NCBI GenBank assembly: GCA_032718475.1
Contig: JAUCBJ010004839.1
Span: 62,001-126,000, forward strand
Length of the DNA: 64,000 nucleotides
DNA from: Nemertoderma westbladi
Taxonomy: Eukaryota; Xenacoelomorpha; Nemertodermatida; Nemertodermatidae
Direction: 5' to 3'
Shown here piece by piece: positions 1 through 11,300 of the stretch. The notes under the pieces were generated by a model. It made no database searches, was not told the DNA's origin, and saw nothing but the letters and a program-made list of their open reading frames with translations. Made by a program: the position numbers and the translations under genes. How positions within the stretch are numbered: the first letter of the stretch is position 1; each line of letters begins with the position of its first letter.

Positions 1-91
1 ATTTTTATTGAAATTAATATCTCATATCTCTCCAAACCACGTACGCGTTTCGACCTTACTGGGTCTCTTCAGCGTGATTGGATTAGATAAT
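1..91. other. Unassigned left edge of window
   Basis: No gene or recognisable repeat is visible in this stretch. It leads into the SINE body that starts near position 92. Confidence 0.4.
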
Positions 92-3000
92 GGGATTAGA
101 CTGGGGTCGATAAATTATGGACCAGTTAAATAACTGGGAGCAAATTTTTGGATAGGAATAGATAGGAGTAGCGCCCTCCCCTACCTTCGGGTAGCAGATA
201 GGAGTAGCGTCTACCCCTACCCTCGGGTAGCACGTAGGAGTAGCGCCCACCCCTACCCTCGGGTAGCAGATATGAGTAGCGCCCACCCCTGCCTTCGGGT
301 AGCAGATAGGAGTAGCGCCCACCCCTACCTTCAGGAAGCAGATAGGAGTAGCGCCCACCCCTACCCTCTGGTAGCAGATAGGAGTAGCGTCCACCCCTAC
401 CTTCGGGAAGCAGATAGGAGTAGCGCCCACCCCTGCCTTCGGGTAGCAGATAGGAGTAGCGCCCACCCCTACCCTCGGGTAGCAGATAGGAGTAGCGCCC
501 ACCCCTACCTTCGGGAAGCAGATAGGAGTAGCGCCCACCCCTGCCTTCGGGTAGCAGATAGGAGTAGCGCCCACCCCTACCTTCGGGTAGCAGATAGGAG
601 TAGCGTCCACCCCTACCCTCGGGTAGCAGATAGGAGTAGCGCCCACCCCTGCCTTCGGGTAGCAGATAGGAGTAGCGCCCACCCCTACCTTCGGGTAGCA
701 GATAGGAGTAGCGCCCACCCATATCTTCGGGAAGCAGATAGGAGTAGCGCCCACCCCTACCCTCGGGTAGCAGATAGGAGTAGCGCCCACCCCGGCCTTC
801 GGGTAGCAGATAAGAGTAGCGCCCACTCCAACATTGGGGTAGCAGATATGAGTAGCGTACACCCCTACCTTAGGGTAGCAGATAGGAGTAGCTCCCACCC
901 CTACCTTATGGTAGCAGATAGGAGTAGCGCCCACCCCTACCTTCGGGTAGCAGATAGGAGTTACGCCGACCCCTACCTTCGGGAAGCAGATAGGAGTAGC
1001 GCCCACCCCTGCCTTCGGGTAGCAGATAGGAGTAGCGCCCACTCCTTCCCTCGGGTAGCAGATAGGAGTAGCGCCCACCCCTGCCTTCGGGTAGCAGATA
1101 GGAGTTACGCCGACCCCTACCTTCGGGAAGCAGATGGGAGTAGCGCCCACCCCTGCCTTCGGGTAGCAGATAGGAGTAGCGCCCACCCCTACCTTCGGGT
1201 AGCAGATAGGAGTAGCGCCCACCCCTACCTTCGCTTCGGGTAGCAGCTAGGAGTAGCTCCCACCCCTACCTTCCCTTCGGGTAGCAACTAGGAGTAGCGC
1301 CCACCCCTACCATAGGGTAGCAGATATGAGTAGCGCCTACCCCTACTTTCGGGTAGCAGATAGGAATAGCGCCCACCCCTATCTTATGGTAGCAGATAGG
1401 AGTAGCGTCCACCCCTACCTTAGGGTAGCAGATAGGAGTAGCGCCCACCCCTACCTTATGGTAGCAGATAGGAGTAGCGCCCACCCCTACCTTCGCTTCG
1501 GGTAGCAACTAGGAGTAGCGCCCACCCCTACCATAGGGTAGCAGATATGAGTAGCGCCTACCCCTACTTTCGGGTAGCAGATAGGAATAGCGCCCACCTC
1601 TATCTTATGGTAGCAGATAGGAGTAGCGTCCACCCCTACCTTAGGGTAGCAGATAGGAGTAGCGCCCACCCCTACCTTATGGTAGCAGATAGGAGTAGCG
1701 CCCACCCCTACCTTCGGGTGGCAGATAGGAGTTACGCCGACCCCTACCTTTGGGAAGCAGATAGGATTAGCGCCCACCACCCCTACCTTATGGTAGCAGA
1801 TAGGAGTAGCGCCCACCCCTACCTTCGGGTGGCAGATAGGAGTAGCGCCCACCCCTACCCTCGGGTAGCAGATAGGAGTAGCGTCCACCCCTACCTTCGG
1901 GTAGCAGATAGTTGTAGCGCCCACCCCTATCTTATGGTAGCAGATAGGAGTAGCGTCCACCCCTACCTTAGGGTAGCAGATAGGAGTAGCGCCCACCCCT
2001 ACCTTATGGTAGCAGATAGGAGTAGCGCCCACCCCTACCTTCGGGTGGCAGATAGGAGTTACGCCGACCCCTACCTTCGGGAAGCAGATAGGATTAGCGC
2101 CCACCACCCCTACCTTATGGTAGCAGATAGGAGTAGCGCCCACCCCTACCTTCGGGTGGCAGATAGGAGTAGCGCCCACCCCTACCTTCGGGTAGCAGAT
2201 AGGAGTAGCGCCCACCCCTACCTTCGGGTGGCAGATAGGAGTAGCGCCCACCCCTACCTTCGGGTGGCAGATAGGAGTAGCGCCCACCCCTACCTTCGGG
2301 TAGCAGATAGGAGTAGCGCCCACCCCTACCTTCGGGTAGCAGATTGGAGTAGCGCCTACCCCTACCTTCGCTTCGGGTAGCAGATAGGAGTAGCGCCCAC
2401 CCCTACCTTCGGGTAGCAGATAGGAGTAGCGCCCACCCCTACCTTCGGGTAGCAGATAGGAGTTACGCCGACCCCTACCTTCGGGTAGCAGATAGGAGTA
2501 GCGCCCACCCCTACCTTCGGGTAGCAGATAGGAGTAGCGCCCACCCCTACCCTCGGGTAGCAGATAGGAGTAGCGTCCACCCCTACCTTCGGGTAGCAGA
2601 TAGTTGTAGCGCCCACCCCTATCTTATGGTAGCAGATAGGAGTAGCTTCCACCCCTACCTTAGGGTAGCAGATAGGAGTAGCGCCCACCCCTACCTTATG
2701 GTGGCAGATAGGAGTAGCGCCCACCTCTTCCTTCGGGTGGCAGATAGGAGTTACGCCGACCCCTACCTTCGGGAAGCAGATAGGATTAGCGCCCACCACC
2801 CCTACCTTATGGTAGCAGATAGGAGTAGCGCCCACCCCTACCTTCGGGTGGCAGATAGGAGTAGCGCCCACCCCTACCTTCGGGTAGCAGATAGGAGTAG
2901 CGCCCACCCCTACCTTCGGGTAGCAGATAGGAGTTACGCCTACCCCTACCTTCGGGTAGCAGATAGGAGTAGCGCCCACCCCTACCTTCGGGTAGCAGAT

Positions 3001-3345
3001 AGGAGTAGCGTCCACCCCTACCTTCGGGAAGCAGATAGGATTAGCGCCCACCACCCCTACCTTATGGTAGCAGATAGGAGTAGCGCCCACCCCTACCTTC
3101 GGGTAGCAGATAGGAGTAGCGCCTACCCCTACCCACGGGTAGCAGATAGGAGTTACGCCTACCCCTACCTTCGGGAAGCAGATAGGAGTAGCGCCCACCC
3201 CTACCTTCGGGTAGCAGATAGGGGTTACGCCGACCCCTGCCTTCGCTTCGGGTAGCAGATAGGAGTAGCGCCCACCCCTAAGTTCGTTTAGCAGCTACCG
3301 AAAGAGGAGCCTTCGGTTCTCGTTTATTGCTTTTTAATTAAGACA
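92..3345 (+). mobile_element. SINE copy (body and tail) containing a giant internal minisatellite
   Basis: The left flank carries the SINE body motif (GGGGTCGATAAA, then ACCAGTTAAATAACTGGGAG) seen in unexpanded minus-strand copies at 39528-39778 and 57096-57349. The right flank carries the tail motif CGAAAGAGGAGCCTTCGG followed by a T-rich end. Between them, where the unexpanded SINE has one 36-bp segment, this locus has about 3.1 kb of tandem copies of it. The tRNA-derived head is not recognisable before position 92, so the copy looks 5'-truncated or diverged. The assignment rests on direct comparison within the window. Confidence 0.8.
158..3290 (+). repeat. 36-bp minisatellite, about 87 copies, SINE-derived
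   Basis: The unit has the cores GATAGGAGTAGCGCCCACCC and CTACCTTCGGGTAGCA and is 36 bp long. Variants (TTATGG for TTCGGG, GTCCACC for GCCCACC, TTACGCCGACC for TAGCGCCCACC, and a 39-bp form with an extra CAC) recur in blocks. For example, the segment around 1280-1495 is repeated at about 1499-1720, so there is higher-order structure. Because 36 is divisible by 3, most frames stay open and produce artificial 12-residue-repeat ORFs on both strands. These are not regarded as genes. Confidence 0.95.
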
Positions 3346-3432
3346 CCGCTACTGTAACCTGCTCATTTACCATAACAGTTTTATTCCTTCAATTAGTCGA
3401 CAATAGGCGCTGAAATTGTCTAATAGCAGTGT
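3346..3432. other. Spacer between SINE and Penelope-like fragment
   Basis: AT-rich sequence follows the T-rich SINE tail. No feature is recognised. Confidence 0.4.
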
Positions 3433-4290
3433 TTTTCGCAAGTGATAAGAAGACATGGTAGGCCCCTAAAAGAAATAACAACAAAAGAACGCGAAAATCA
3501 AACCGTCATCCAGCCAGCTGTCAACCGTCAACCAGCTGTAGGCTATCCTCCCTTTTCCCGTACAAGGATCAGATTCCTGAACACATACGGTCGGGTGTTG
3601 TGTACCATTATAATTGTGGAAGCTGCGATGCTTCTTACGTTGGACGCACTGTACGCCACCTGGCTAAACGTGTTGAGGAACACACTGGCTTTTTGTACAA
3701 CTCCGGAAAATTCTCCCGTCCAAAAAATTCTTCTATCTTTGAACACTCCTCCACCGCCGATCATCCCACGTTAAAAGAAAATTTCAGCATCTTATCAACA
3801 TCCCGTAACTTGCGCGAACTTCTCATTAAAGAGACTTTGTTCATTAGGAAACTTCGCCCCACTTTAAATGACCAAACCACTTCGACTTTCCTTTCCCTAC
3901 TGTAGTTCCTTGATATATCCCCCCCCCCCCCCCCCGCCCCTACCCCACGTACTGCCTTATTCGTGTACCGGTAGGTCCTGACTTTCTTACTGGACTGTCT
4001 TGTACTATCCGCTCTGTTGTTTCTGTAGTACTGTACTGCTGTACACGCCTTCCATATTCAATTTATAACCGTTTTTTGCACACTAGCCACACCCATTATT
4101 TTGTATATTTTTTTTTTTTGTATTGTTATTGCAATCTTCACCAGCCTTATTATTGTATTTTGTATTTAGTACTGTCTTTCACTAATTTTCAGGTATTTAT
4201 TTGTTTTTGCTTTGAAAATGATTATTGTTTAATAAATCGAAACGTCAGCTGTTTTTTAGAATCTTTATTTCTCAAATCATGAAGTTTAAG
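3433..4290 (+). mobile_element. Penelope-like element, 3' fragment
   Basis: This fragment contains the C-terminal GIY-YIG endonuclease of a Penelope-like retroelement (3540-3905), a 17-C tract at 3919-3935, and an AT-rich 3' region. That region ends near AATCGAAACGTCAGCTG, a GAAACGTC-type motif often seen at Penelope-like 3' ends. A short inverted pairing (GATT...AATC) precedes GAAAC, as in hammerhead stem II, but the CUGAUGA box is not intact. The reverse transcriptase is missing, so this is a 5'-truncated copy. Confidence 0.75.
3540..3908 (+). pseudogene. GIY-YIG endonuclease domain of a Penelope-like element (partial ORF)
   Basis: The open frame reads about 122 residues to the stop at 3906 and has no convincing start of its own. 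It is the C-terminal part of a larger polyprotein. The linker DQIPEHIRSGVVYHYNCG is followed by SYVGRT (the YIG box equivalent), an arginine and EEH, then SSIFEH, FSIL, KETLFIRKL with the conserved glutamate, and PTLND with the terminal asparagine. The family nicks target DNA for insertion. All the residues I would expect for the GIY-YIG fold are present, so the domain is well preserved even though the RT half is absent. It lies outside and upstream of the SLC45 gene. Confidence 0.8.
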
Positions 4291-5136
4291 TTATTTGCGC
4301 TGTTTATTGTTGCCTTAATAAGCTTCAGATTCCCAGCAACTCAAACTCTATCACAAACCGTCATATAGGCAAGGCCAAGGCAGTATAGTATACCAACTAC
4401 CAATAAAAACGCAGCTGAGCCCTTTCATTTTCAGCCAATCACATCATGACATTTACTATGTTAAATATGTAACGTTTTACAGTAAAATACTGTGTCCTTT
4501 GTTTCTGAAAATGTTTTGGAAAGTTCTTTGGTAACTAATTTCGTTATGAGGGGAGCGAATATTTATGTAGGTGTTACTAGGCAGCAGGTGTTACTAGACA
4601 ACAGCTGCTGATTTAAAAATTATTTTTAATTGTCCTCATTATGTAGATTGTTAACTGTGAACTGAATAGAACATCAAAGTGTAAATTAATAGTTGATGAT
4701 ATTGAATAGCTAAATATGGGTATGTTGAGCTAGGGTGGATTGGTTTCTGTATGTTAAGTTAAGTTAAGTTCATTTGATATATCACTCACTAGTGGTGCTA
4801 AACTCGTCTCATCTATATTTCTAATAAGGAAAGACAACCCGGAACGAGAATAAAAAGGAGTTTCTATACGCCAGACTCTATCGATTATATGATTATATGA
4901 TATTATATGCATCGTCAGGGAACTCAATAAATTAAACTCTATTAATCAATGAAATTGAATAATATAAATATCGAGTTATACTAGCGGAACGCCTTGGCCG
5001 CTAAATTTTTTTGCCAGTTATAGATTTATCGCGGTTAAGAAGGTAAACCCTAATGATTTATTTTATGTTATATTAATAGACATATAATAATAATAATTTC
5101 GAGGGATTAAATAAAAGGAAAATCTCTAGTTATATT
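4291..5136. other. AT-rich region upstream of the SLC45 start
   Basis: No exon or TE is recognised. The stretch contains short repeats (TTAAGTTAAGTTAAGTT near 4754) and may hold 5' UTR or promoter of the transporter gene, but I see no TATA box or initiator I would commit to. A 17-C homopolymer follows at 5137-5153. Confidence 0.4.
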
Positions 5137-5187
5137 CCCCCCCCCCCCCCCCCGTCATGTATTGCCATTAGATATAAATAGTTGACA

Positions 5188-5354
5188 ATGAACGAGGCTT
5201 GTTTGACACCGATTAAATCGAAGACAACCCTCCAGTTAATGTGCCTGAGTGCCGCCATATGTGCAGTGGAGATGGTGTACGCGGCCGAGTTGGCGTTTGT
5301 GGCACCAATGTTACTTCGTACCGGAATACCAACGAGTCTAATGACTCTAGTTTG
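5188..5354 (+). CDS. SLC45 exon 1 (residues 1-56)
   Basis: This exon encodes a short N-terminus, TM1 and the start of TM2. It ends inside the TGG of LVW with donor GTTAGT at 5355 (phase 2), which joins cleanly to exon 2 to give LVW-CISPLFGF. Reading on past the donor gives a sequence unlike the family and then runs into a MITE end at 5384, which supports the splice. Confidence 0.85.
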
Positions 5355-8300
5355 GTTAGTTGCAAATACCAAAATTGCAATTCATTGTGGGGCGAGCCAC
5401 GAAGTGAGCAAAGCCTTAGCATATAGGTGCCATTGGCGAGTTGTCTGTCGTCATCGTCGTCAGTCGTCGTAAATTTTTGATCGCTAATAACTCGGTTATT
5501 CCTCGATGAAATTAAGCGAAACTTGGTACGTATGTAGTCAGTCAAAAGTTTAGAAAGAATCTGAAGTTTGGTCAAAAACGAACGAACGCAACGAGGCAAA
5601 AGAGGAGGACGAGTATTGTGTTGAAGTCTTCTGACTAACGGCAGACAACTCGTTAATGGTGCCCATATGTTAAAGGCTTTGCTCACTTCGTGCTGCGCGA
5701 AGGCCCCACGAACGTGTTTTTCTACACGTATTGCATCGGTACCGTTGGGGTATATAAGTGTACGTTTCATTAGCAGTAGAGTGCAGACGATAGCTACTGT
5801 TGTAGTTGTTACTGTAGCTTTCATTAAATACAGTGTTTTCTAGCTCTTTCGACACTTTCTAGTTTAGCTGACTGAGAAAGCCTAATTTTGTGTCGACCAT
5901 ACTAATTAGTGAAAAGTTACATATATAAAATATAATTTACAATAGTAATTTATTTTCTTTAATATTTTCTTCACCCAGGTGTATTTCTCCGCTTTTCGGC
6001 TTCTGTTTAACTCCGGTACTGGGTTCTTTTTCCGATCAATGCGATTGTTCAATCGGACGCCGCCGGCCTTTTATTATCGGCCTTACTGTCGCCATGATCG
6101 TAGGCTTAATCCTCATACCCAATGGCGCACAAATGGGAGCCATTCATAAAATTCAGAGCAATGGAACTAATTATGTTAGTGGAGTAAACGACACCCATCA
6201 CATCAACCAATCAGCGTCTAGTGAACTCACTAGCCACTCCGGACAGGCTATGTTGGTTGCCGGTATTGCTTTGCTTGATTTCAGTACGGACGCAAACAGC
6301 AGCCCAATCCGAGCCTACTTACTCGATGTCTGTTGTCCGGAAGACCATACACGGGGATTGAGGTAGGTTTCTTAAGTACGGGCCTACATCTTTCTGTGAC
6401 AAATAGGCCTACCTCTCTTTGTTACAAGTAGGCCTACCCTACATCTCTCTGTTACAAGTAGGCCTACATCTTTCTGTTACAAGTAGGCCTACATCTATCA
6501 GTTTCAAGTAGGACTACATCTCTCTGTAACAAGTATGCTTACCTCTCTTTGTTACAAGTAGGCCTGGTAATGGTAAAAAATATCGAGACTTGAAAAATAT
6601 CGAGACTTGAAAAATATCGAGAGTGAAAATATTGAGAGTAAAAATATCGAGTTTAATAATATCGAGTATGGAAAAATAACGCGATTAAATAATATCGAGA
6701 GTAAAAATAACACTAGACGAAAAATATTGGAAATATCGAGAGTAAAAATATCGAGAGTAAAAATATCGAGAGCAAAAATATCGAGTGTTGAAAATTATCG
6801 AGAGTAAATATATCGAGAGTAAAAATATCAAGAGCAAAAATATCGAAAGTAAAAATATCGAGTATAAAAATATCGTGAGTAACAATTTTTTTGATTGTAT
6901 GATAATTTTTTCCTAGAAATGTTCTAGAACAAAAAAAACGTGTTCTAGAACAAAAATATTTATCAAAATTGTTATCTTGTGTTCTATAACATATATATAA
7001 AAAAAACTAGAAAAAACCTTTCTAGTATAAAAAAATAAAATGTGATCTAGAAACAAAAAAATTGTGTTCTAGAACAAAAATATGTATCAAAATTGAGAGC
7101 TAGCACATATCTTATATAATCTTCTATCATATATCATCTATAATATTTATAAAAAATAGCAATAAACTAGCTAGTATAAAAAATATGGTAAATTGGTACC
7201 CAAGGTGTATTAAAGGCTCCCCTCCTGTCGATAGCTGCTACCCGAGGGTAGGGGTGGGCGCTACTTCCTATCTGCTACCCGAGGAAAGGGGTGGGCGCTA
7301 CTTCCTATCTGTTACCCGAGTGTAGGGGTGGGCGCTACTTCCTATCTGCTACCCGAGGGTATGGGTGGGCGCTACTTCCTATCTGCTACCCGAGGGTAGG
7401 GGTGGGCGCTACTCCTATCTGCTACCCGAGGGTAGGGGTGGGCGCTACTTCCTATCTGCTACCCGAGGGTAGGGGTGGGCGCTACTTCCAATCTGCTACC
7501 CGAGGGTAGGGGTGGGCGCTACTACTATCTGCTACCCGAGGGTAGGGGTGGGCGCTACTTCCTATCTGCTACCCGAGGGTAGGGGTGGGCGCTACTTCCT
7601 ATCTGCTACCCGAGGGTAGGGGTGGGCGCTACTTCCTATCTGCTACCCGAGTGTAGGGGTGGGCGCTACTTCCTATCTGCTACCCGAGGGTAGGGGTGGG
7701 CGCTACTTCCTATCTGCTACCCGAGGGAAGGGGTGGGCGCTACTTCCTATCTGCTACCCGAGGGTAGGGGTGGGCGCTACTACTATCTGCTACCCGAGTG
7801 TAGGGGTGGGCGTTACTTCCTATCTGCTACCCGAGGGTAGTGGTGGGCGCTACTTCCTATCTGCTACCCGAGGGTAGGGGTGGGCGCTACTACTATCTGC
7901 TACCCGAGTGTAGGGGTGGGCGCTACTTCCTATCTGCTACCCGAGGGTAGGGGTGGGCGCTACTTCCTATCTGCTACCCGAGGGTAGGGGTGGGCGCTAC
8001 TAACTTTTGCTTCTAATAAAATTACGAGTGGAACAATACCAACAAATGCCCAGGAAAAGATAAGGTCTGCACTAGAAGAGAGAAATTTTCCAGGTAAAGA
8101 GTTCTACACTTCCATCAATGAACTGAAATCGGACTTGCAGAATAGCTGCCCAGACGCGGTGGTACCTACTGTCTCTGCTATGACACTACAGCGAGCAATT
8201 TTGGCTATATCCACCGGCAAATCTCCAGATACAATGGGCCTTGTTATTGAACATGTGCTTAGCCTGGACGCTAACTTTATTTGCAGAATTCTTGCAGACA

Positions 8301-11300
8301 TTATAAATGTGTGTTTAAGAACTGGACATATACCTGAGTTTTTTGGTGAAACAATATTAACAAGTCTGTATAAGGGAAAGGGACGTGACATCAACCATCA
8401 TAAATCTTTCAGACAAATAGCCACAGTGAGTCTGTTCGGAAAAATATTTGAATCTATTGTCCTTCTGAAATTTTTGCCGATACAAGATTTGATTCCCAAT
8501 GCTCAATTTGCGTATCAGAAGAAGATAGGCTCAGATTTGGTTATAAGTGCTTTGTTAGAATTCTTGGAGTCTCAGCGTCGGTCTGGTAACACAGTGTTTC
8601 TATGTCAGTTGGATGTGACTGGTGCCTTTGATTATGTCGAATTCGTCTGTTTATTCCGGAATTTGAAGGATAATGTGAACCCATATGTGTGTCTTGCACT
8701 TCTCAACTATTACTTATGTACAGTGGCATATCTTAAATTTGGAAATGAGGTTCAGGTTGAAGGCATACCAATAACAAAAGGTGTTAAACAAGGTTCGTTG
8801 ACCTCTCCCGCTTTATTTATTTTTTACACAAGAGATGTGCTTCATTGCTTGGATGAATCTGGTTTGGGGTTTCTACTGGATCTTTTGTGGCTCGGTTCTA
8901 TAGCTTACGCAGATGATATATTGTTGATTGGAAGAACAGTGGGGGAATTAACTACAGCTGTTGAAATCGTAGAAACACAATTGGCAAAGATAGGTCTCAA
9001 GATTGAGGGGAGTAAAACCAAGTGGGCGTATTGTCTCGGTCAAGGTTGCTCTTCACAATCTATACCATCACTAATAAATATAAATGGAACCCTTATAACG
9101 TCTTGTGAGCAAATCACATTTCTGGGTTTTCCAGTAAACACTAGCAAGAAATGCCATCTGCAAGATTGCATCCAAATAATCGCGAGTGTCTCGGATAGAT
9201 TCCACAAGAATGGTTGGACAATTCGATGGCTGGATGTGGATACTCTCGGTTATATATGGAGAACTGTTGCTATTCCTACGGTGCTTTATACAGCAAAATT
9301 CTTCGTCGGATCACTCACAAACTCAGAGCTTCAGCAACTAGATATTTATTATCGCAAGATCCTCCGGGGTCTATTGTTCCTCGGGTCATATGCGAGCAAT
9401 GCTGTAGTCTACTCTTTACTCGGATGTTATTCGTTCTCAGCAGAAATATTCAAAACCGGCACGAATATGATCCACAGGATACAATCGTGTCCCAACACTC
9501 TACTTCAGTCTATACTTCATGCGTGTCTTCAAAAGAATGCTGGATATACTAAGTCCGCGAACTATGTCGGCTTGGGCTCTGTTTATTCCAAGTGTATGGA
9601 TGCATATCCCATGCCGAGGCTTAACTCGATGCTTAGCTCGCAGTATAATAGATCAGAACTTTTGAAACATTTCCAGTGCAGTGCACTTACTTTCTCAGAG
9701 CAAATGGATACAACTTTTGTTAAATCGTGCTATGTGCAATCGGCACCATTTATAACAAAGCATGACCGGATATTACAATACTACAATTTGGTTTAACTTT
9801 AAGGGGGGGGAGGGGTATAGTAATTTTACTACAATTTGGTAAATCTCAAAGTTCCAAATATTTTTGACCTGATTGCTGGGCTTAAAGTTACGAATATCTT
9901 TTGAACTGTTTTCAACCTGGCAATGGTGATATATTGTTTATAATGAATGAGTATATTGGTCCTATAGCCTTCGTTAATCTGCAGAGTGCAGCGACCGGAT
10001 CGTCTGTATCTTTTAAATCTTTTTATTTCTTATTTTTAATGGTCAGTTTTAAATGAGTATATTGGTCACATAGCCCTCGTTGTTAATCTGCTGAGTGCAG
10101 TGACCTGATTATCTGTATATATTAATTAGTTTGATGTTGCTATAGATATATATATTCCGAGTCGACTTTAAACATGTGCGTTTTATATGTCCGTATTTTA
10201 TTTGAAATTTTATCATTATATTATATTAAATGCCAGCCTGTCTGGTGCTGTGCCACTGTGCACGCGACTAATAATAATATCTGCTACCCGAGGGAAGGGG
10301 TGGGCGCTACTTCCTATCTGCTACCCGAGGGTAGGGGTGGGCGCTACTTCCTATTTGCTACCCGAGGGTAGGGGTGGGCGCTACTTCATATCTGCTACCC
10401 GAGTGTAGGGGTGGGCGCTACTTCCTATCTGCTACCCGAGGGTAGGGGTGGGCGCTACTTCCTATCTGCTACCCGAGTGTAGGGGTGGGCGCTACTTCCT
10501 ATCTGCTACCCGAGGGTAGGGGTGGGCGCTACTTCCTATCTGCTACCCGAGGGAAGGGGTGGGCGCTACCTCCTATCTGCTACCCGAGGGTAGGGGTGGG
10601 CGCTACTACTATCTGCTACCCGAGTGTAGGGGTGGGCGCTACTTCCTATCTGCTACCCGAGGGTAGGGGTGGGCGCTACTCCTATCTGCTACCCGAGGGT
10701 AGGGGTGGGCGCTACTTCCTATCTGCTACCCGAGGGTAGGGGTGGGCGCTACTTCCAATCTGCTACCCGAGGGTAGGGGTGGGCGCTACTACTATCTGCT
10801 ACCCGAGGGTAGGGGTGGGCGCTACTTCCTATCTGCTACCCGAGGGTAGGGGTGGGCGCTACTTCCTATCTGCTACCCGAGGGTAGGGGTGGGCGCTACT
10901 TCCTATCTGCTACCCGAGTGTAGGGGTGGGCGCTACTTCCTATCTGCTACCCGAGGGTAGGGGTGGGCGCTACTTCCTATCTGCTACCCGAGGGAAGGGG
11001 TGAGCGCTACTTCCTATCTGCTACCCGAGGGTAGGGGTGGGCGCTACTACTATGTGCTACCCGAGTGTAGGGGTGGGCGCTACTTCCTATCTGCTACCCG
11101 AGGGTAGGGGTGGGCCCTACTTCCTATCTGCTACCCGAGGGTAGGGGTGGGCGCTACTTCCTATCTGCTACCCGAGGGAAGGGGTGGGCGCTACTTCCTA
11201 TCTGCTACCCGAGGGTAGGGGTGGGCGCTACTTCCTATTTGCTACCCAAGGGTAGGGGTGGGCGCTACTTCATATCTGCTACCCGAGTGTAGGGGTGGGC

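Noticed and set aside
83-3255. Long ORFs on both strands with 12-residue repeats (such as VGVGATPICYPK)
   Set aside because: They are by-products of the 36-bp minisatellite. The unit length is a multiple of 3, so several frames stay open at once, and the DNA is a SINE-derived array.
158-3290. Possible CRISPR-like array
   Set aside because: The units are directly abutting without unique spacers, the context is eukaryotic, and the origin from a SINE is visible.
4200-4262. Functional hammerhead ribozyme at the 3' end of the Penelope-like fragment
   Set aside because: GAAACGTC and a 4-bp stem are present, but the CUGAUGA box is not, so only a degenerate relic could be claimed.
6094-6366. Separate small gene beginning at an internal ATG
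   Set aside because: It is part of SLC45 exon 2. The frame continues upstream to the acceptor at 5978 and includes the GRRRP loop.
6607-6885. ORFs with ESKNIE-type or FLLSIFLL-type repeats (also 49367-49903 and 50179-50500)
   Set aside because: Translations of the ATCGAG arrays of fold-back elements.
7291-11292. Short repeat-containing ORFs (TSYLLPEGRGGRYF-type)
   Set aside because: Translations of the same SINE-derived array with a 37-bp unit. No independent evidence of coding.
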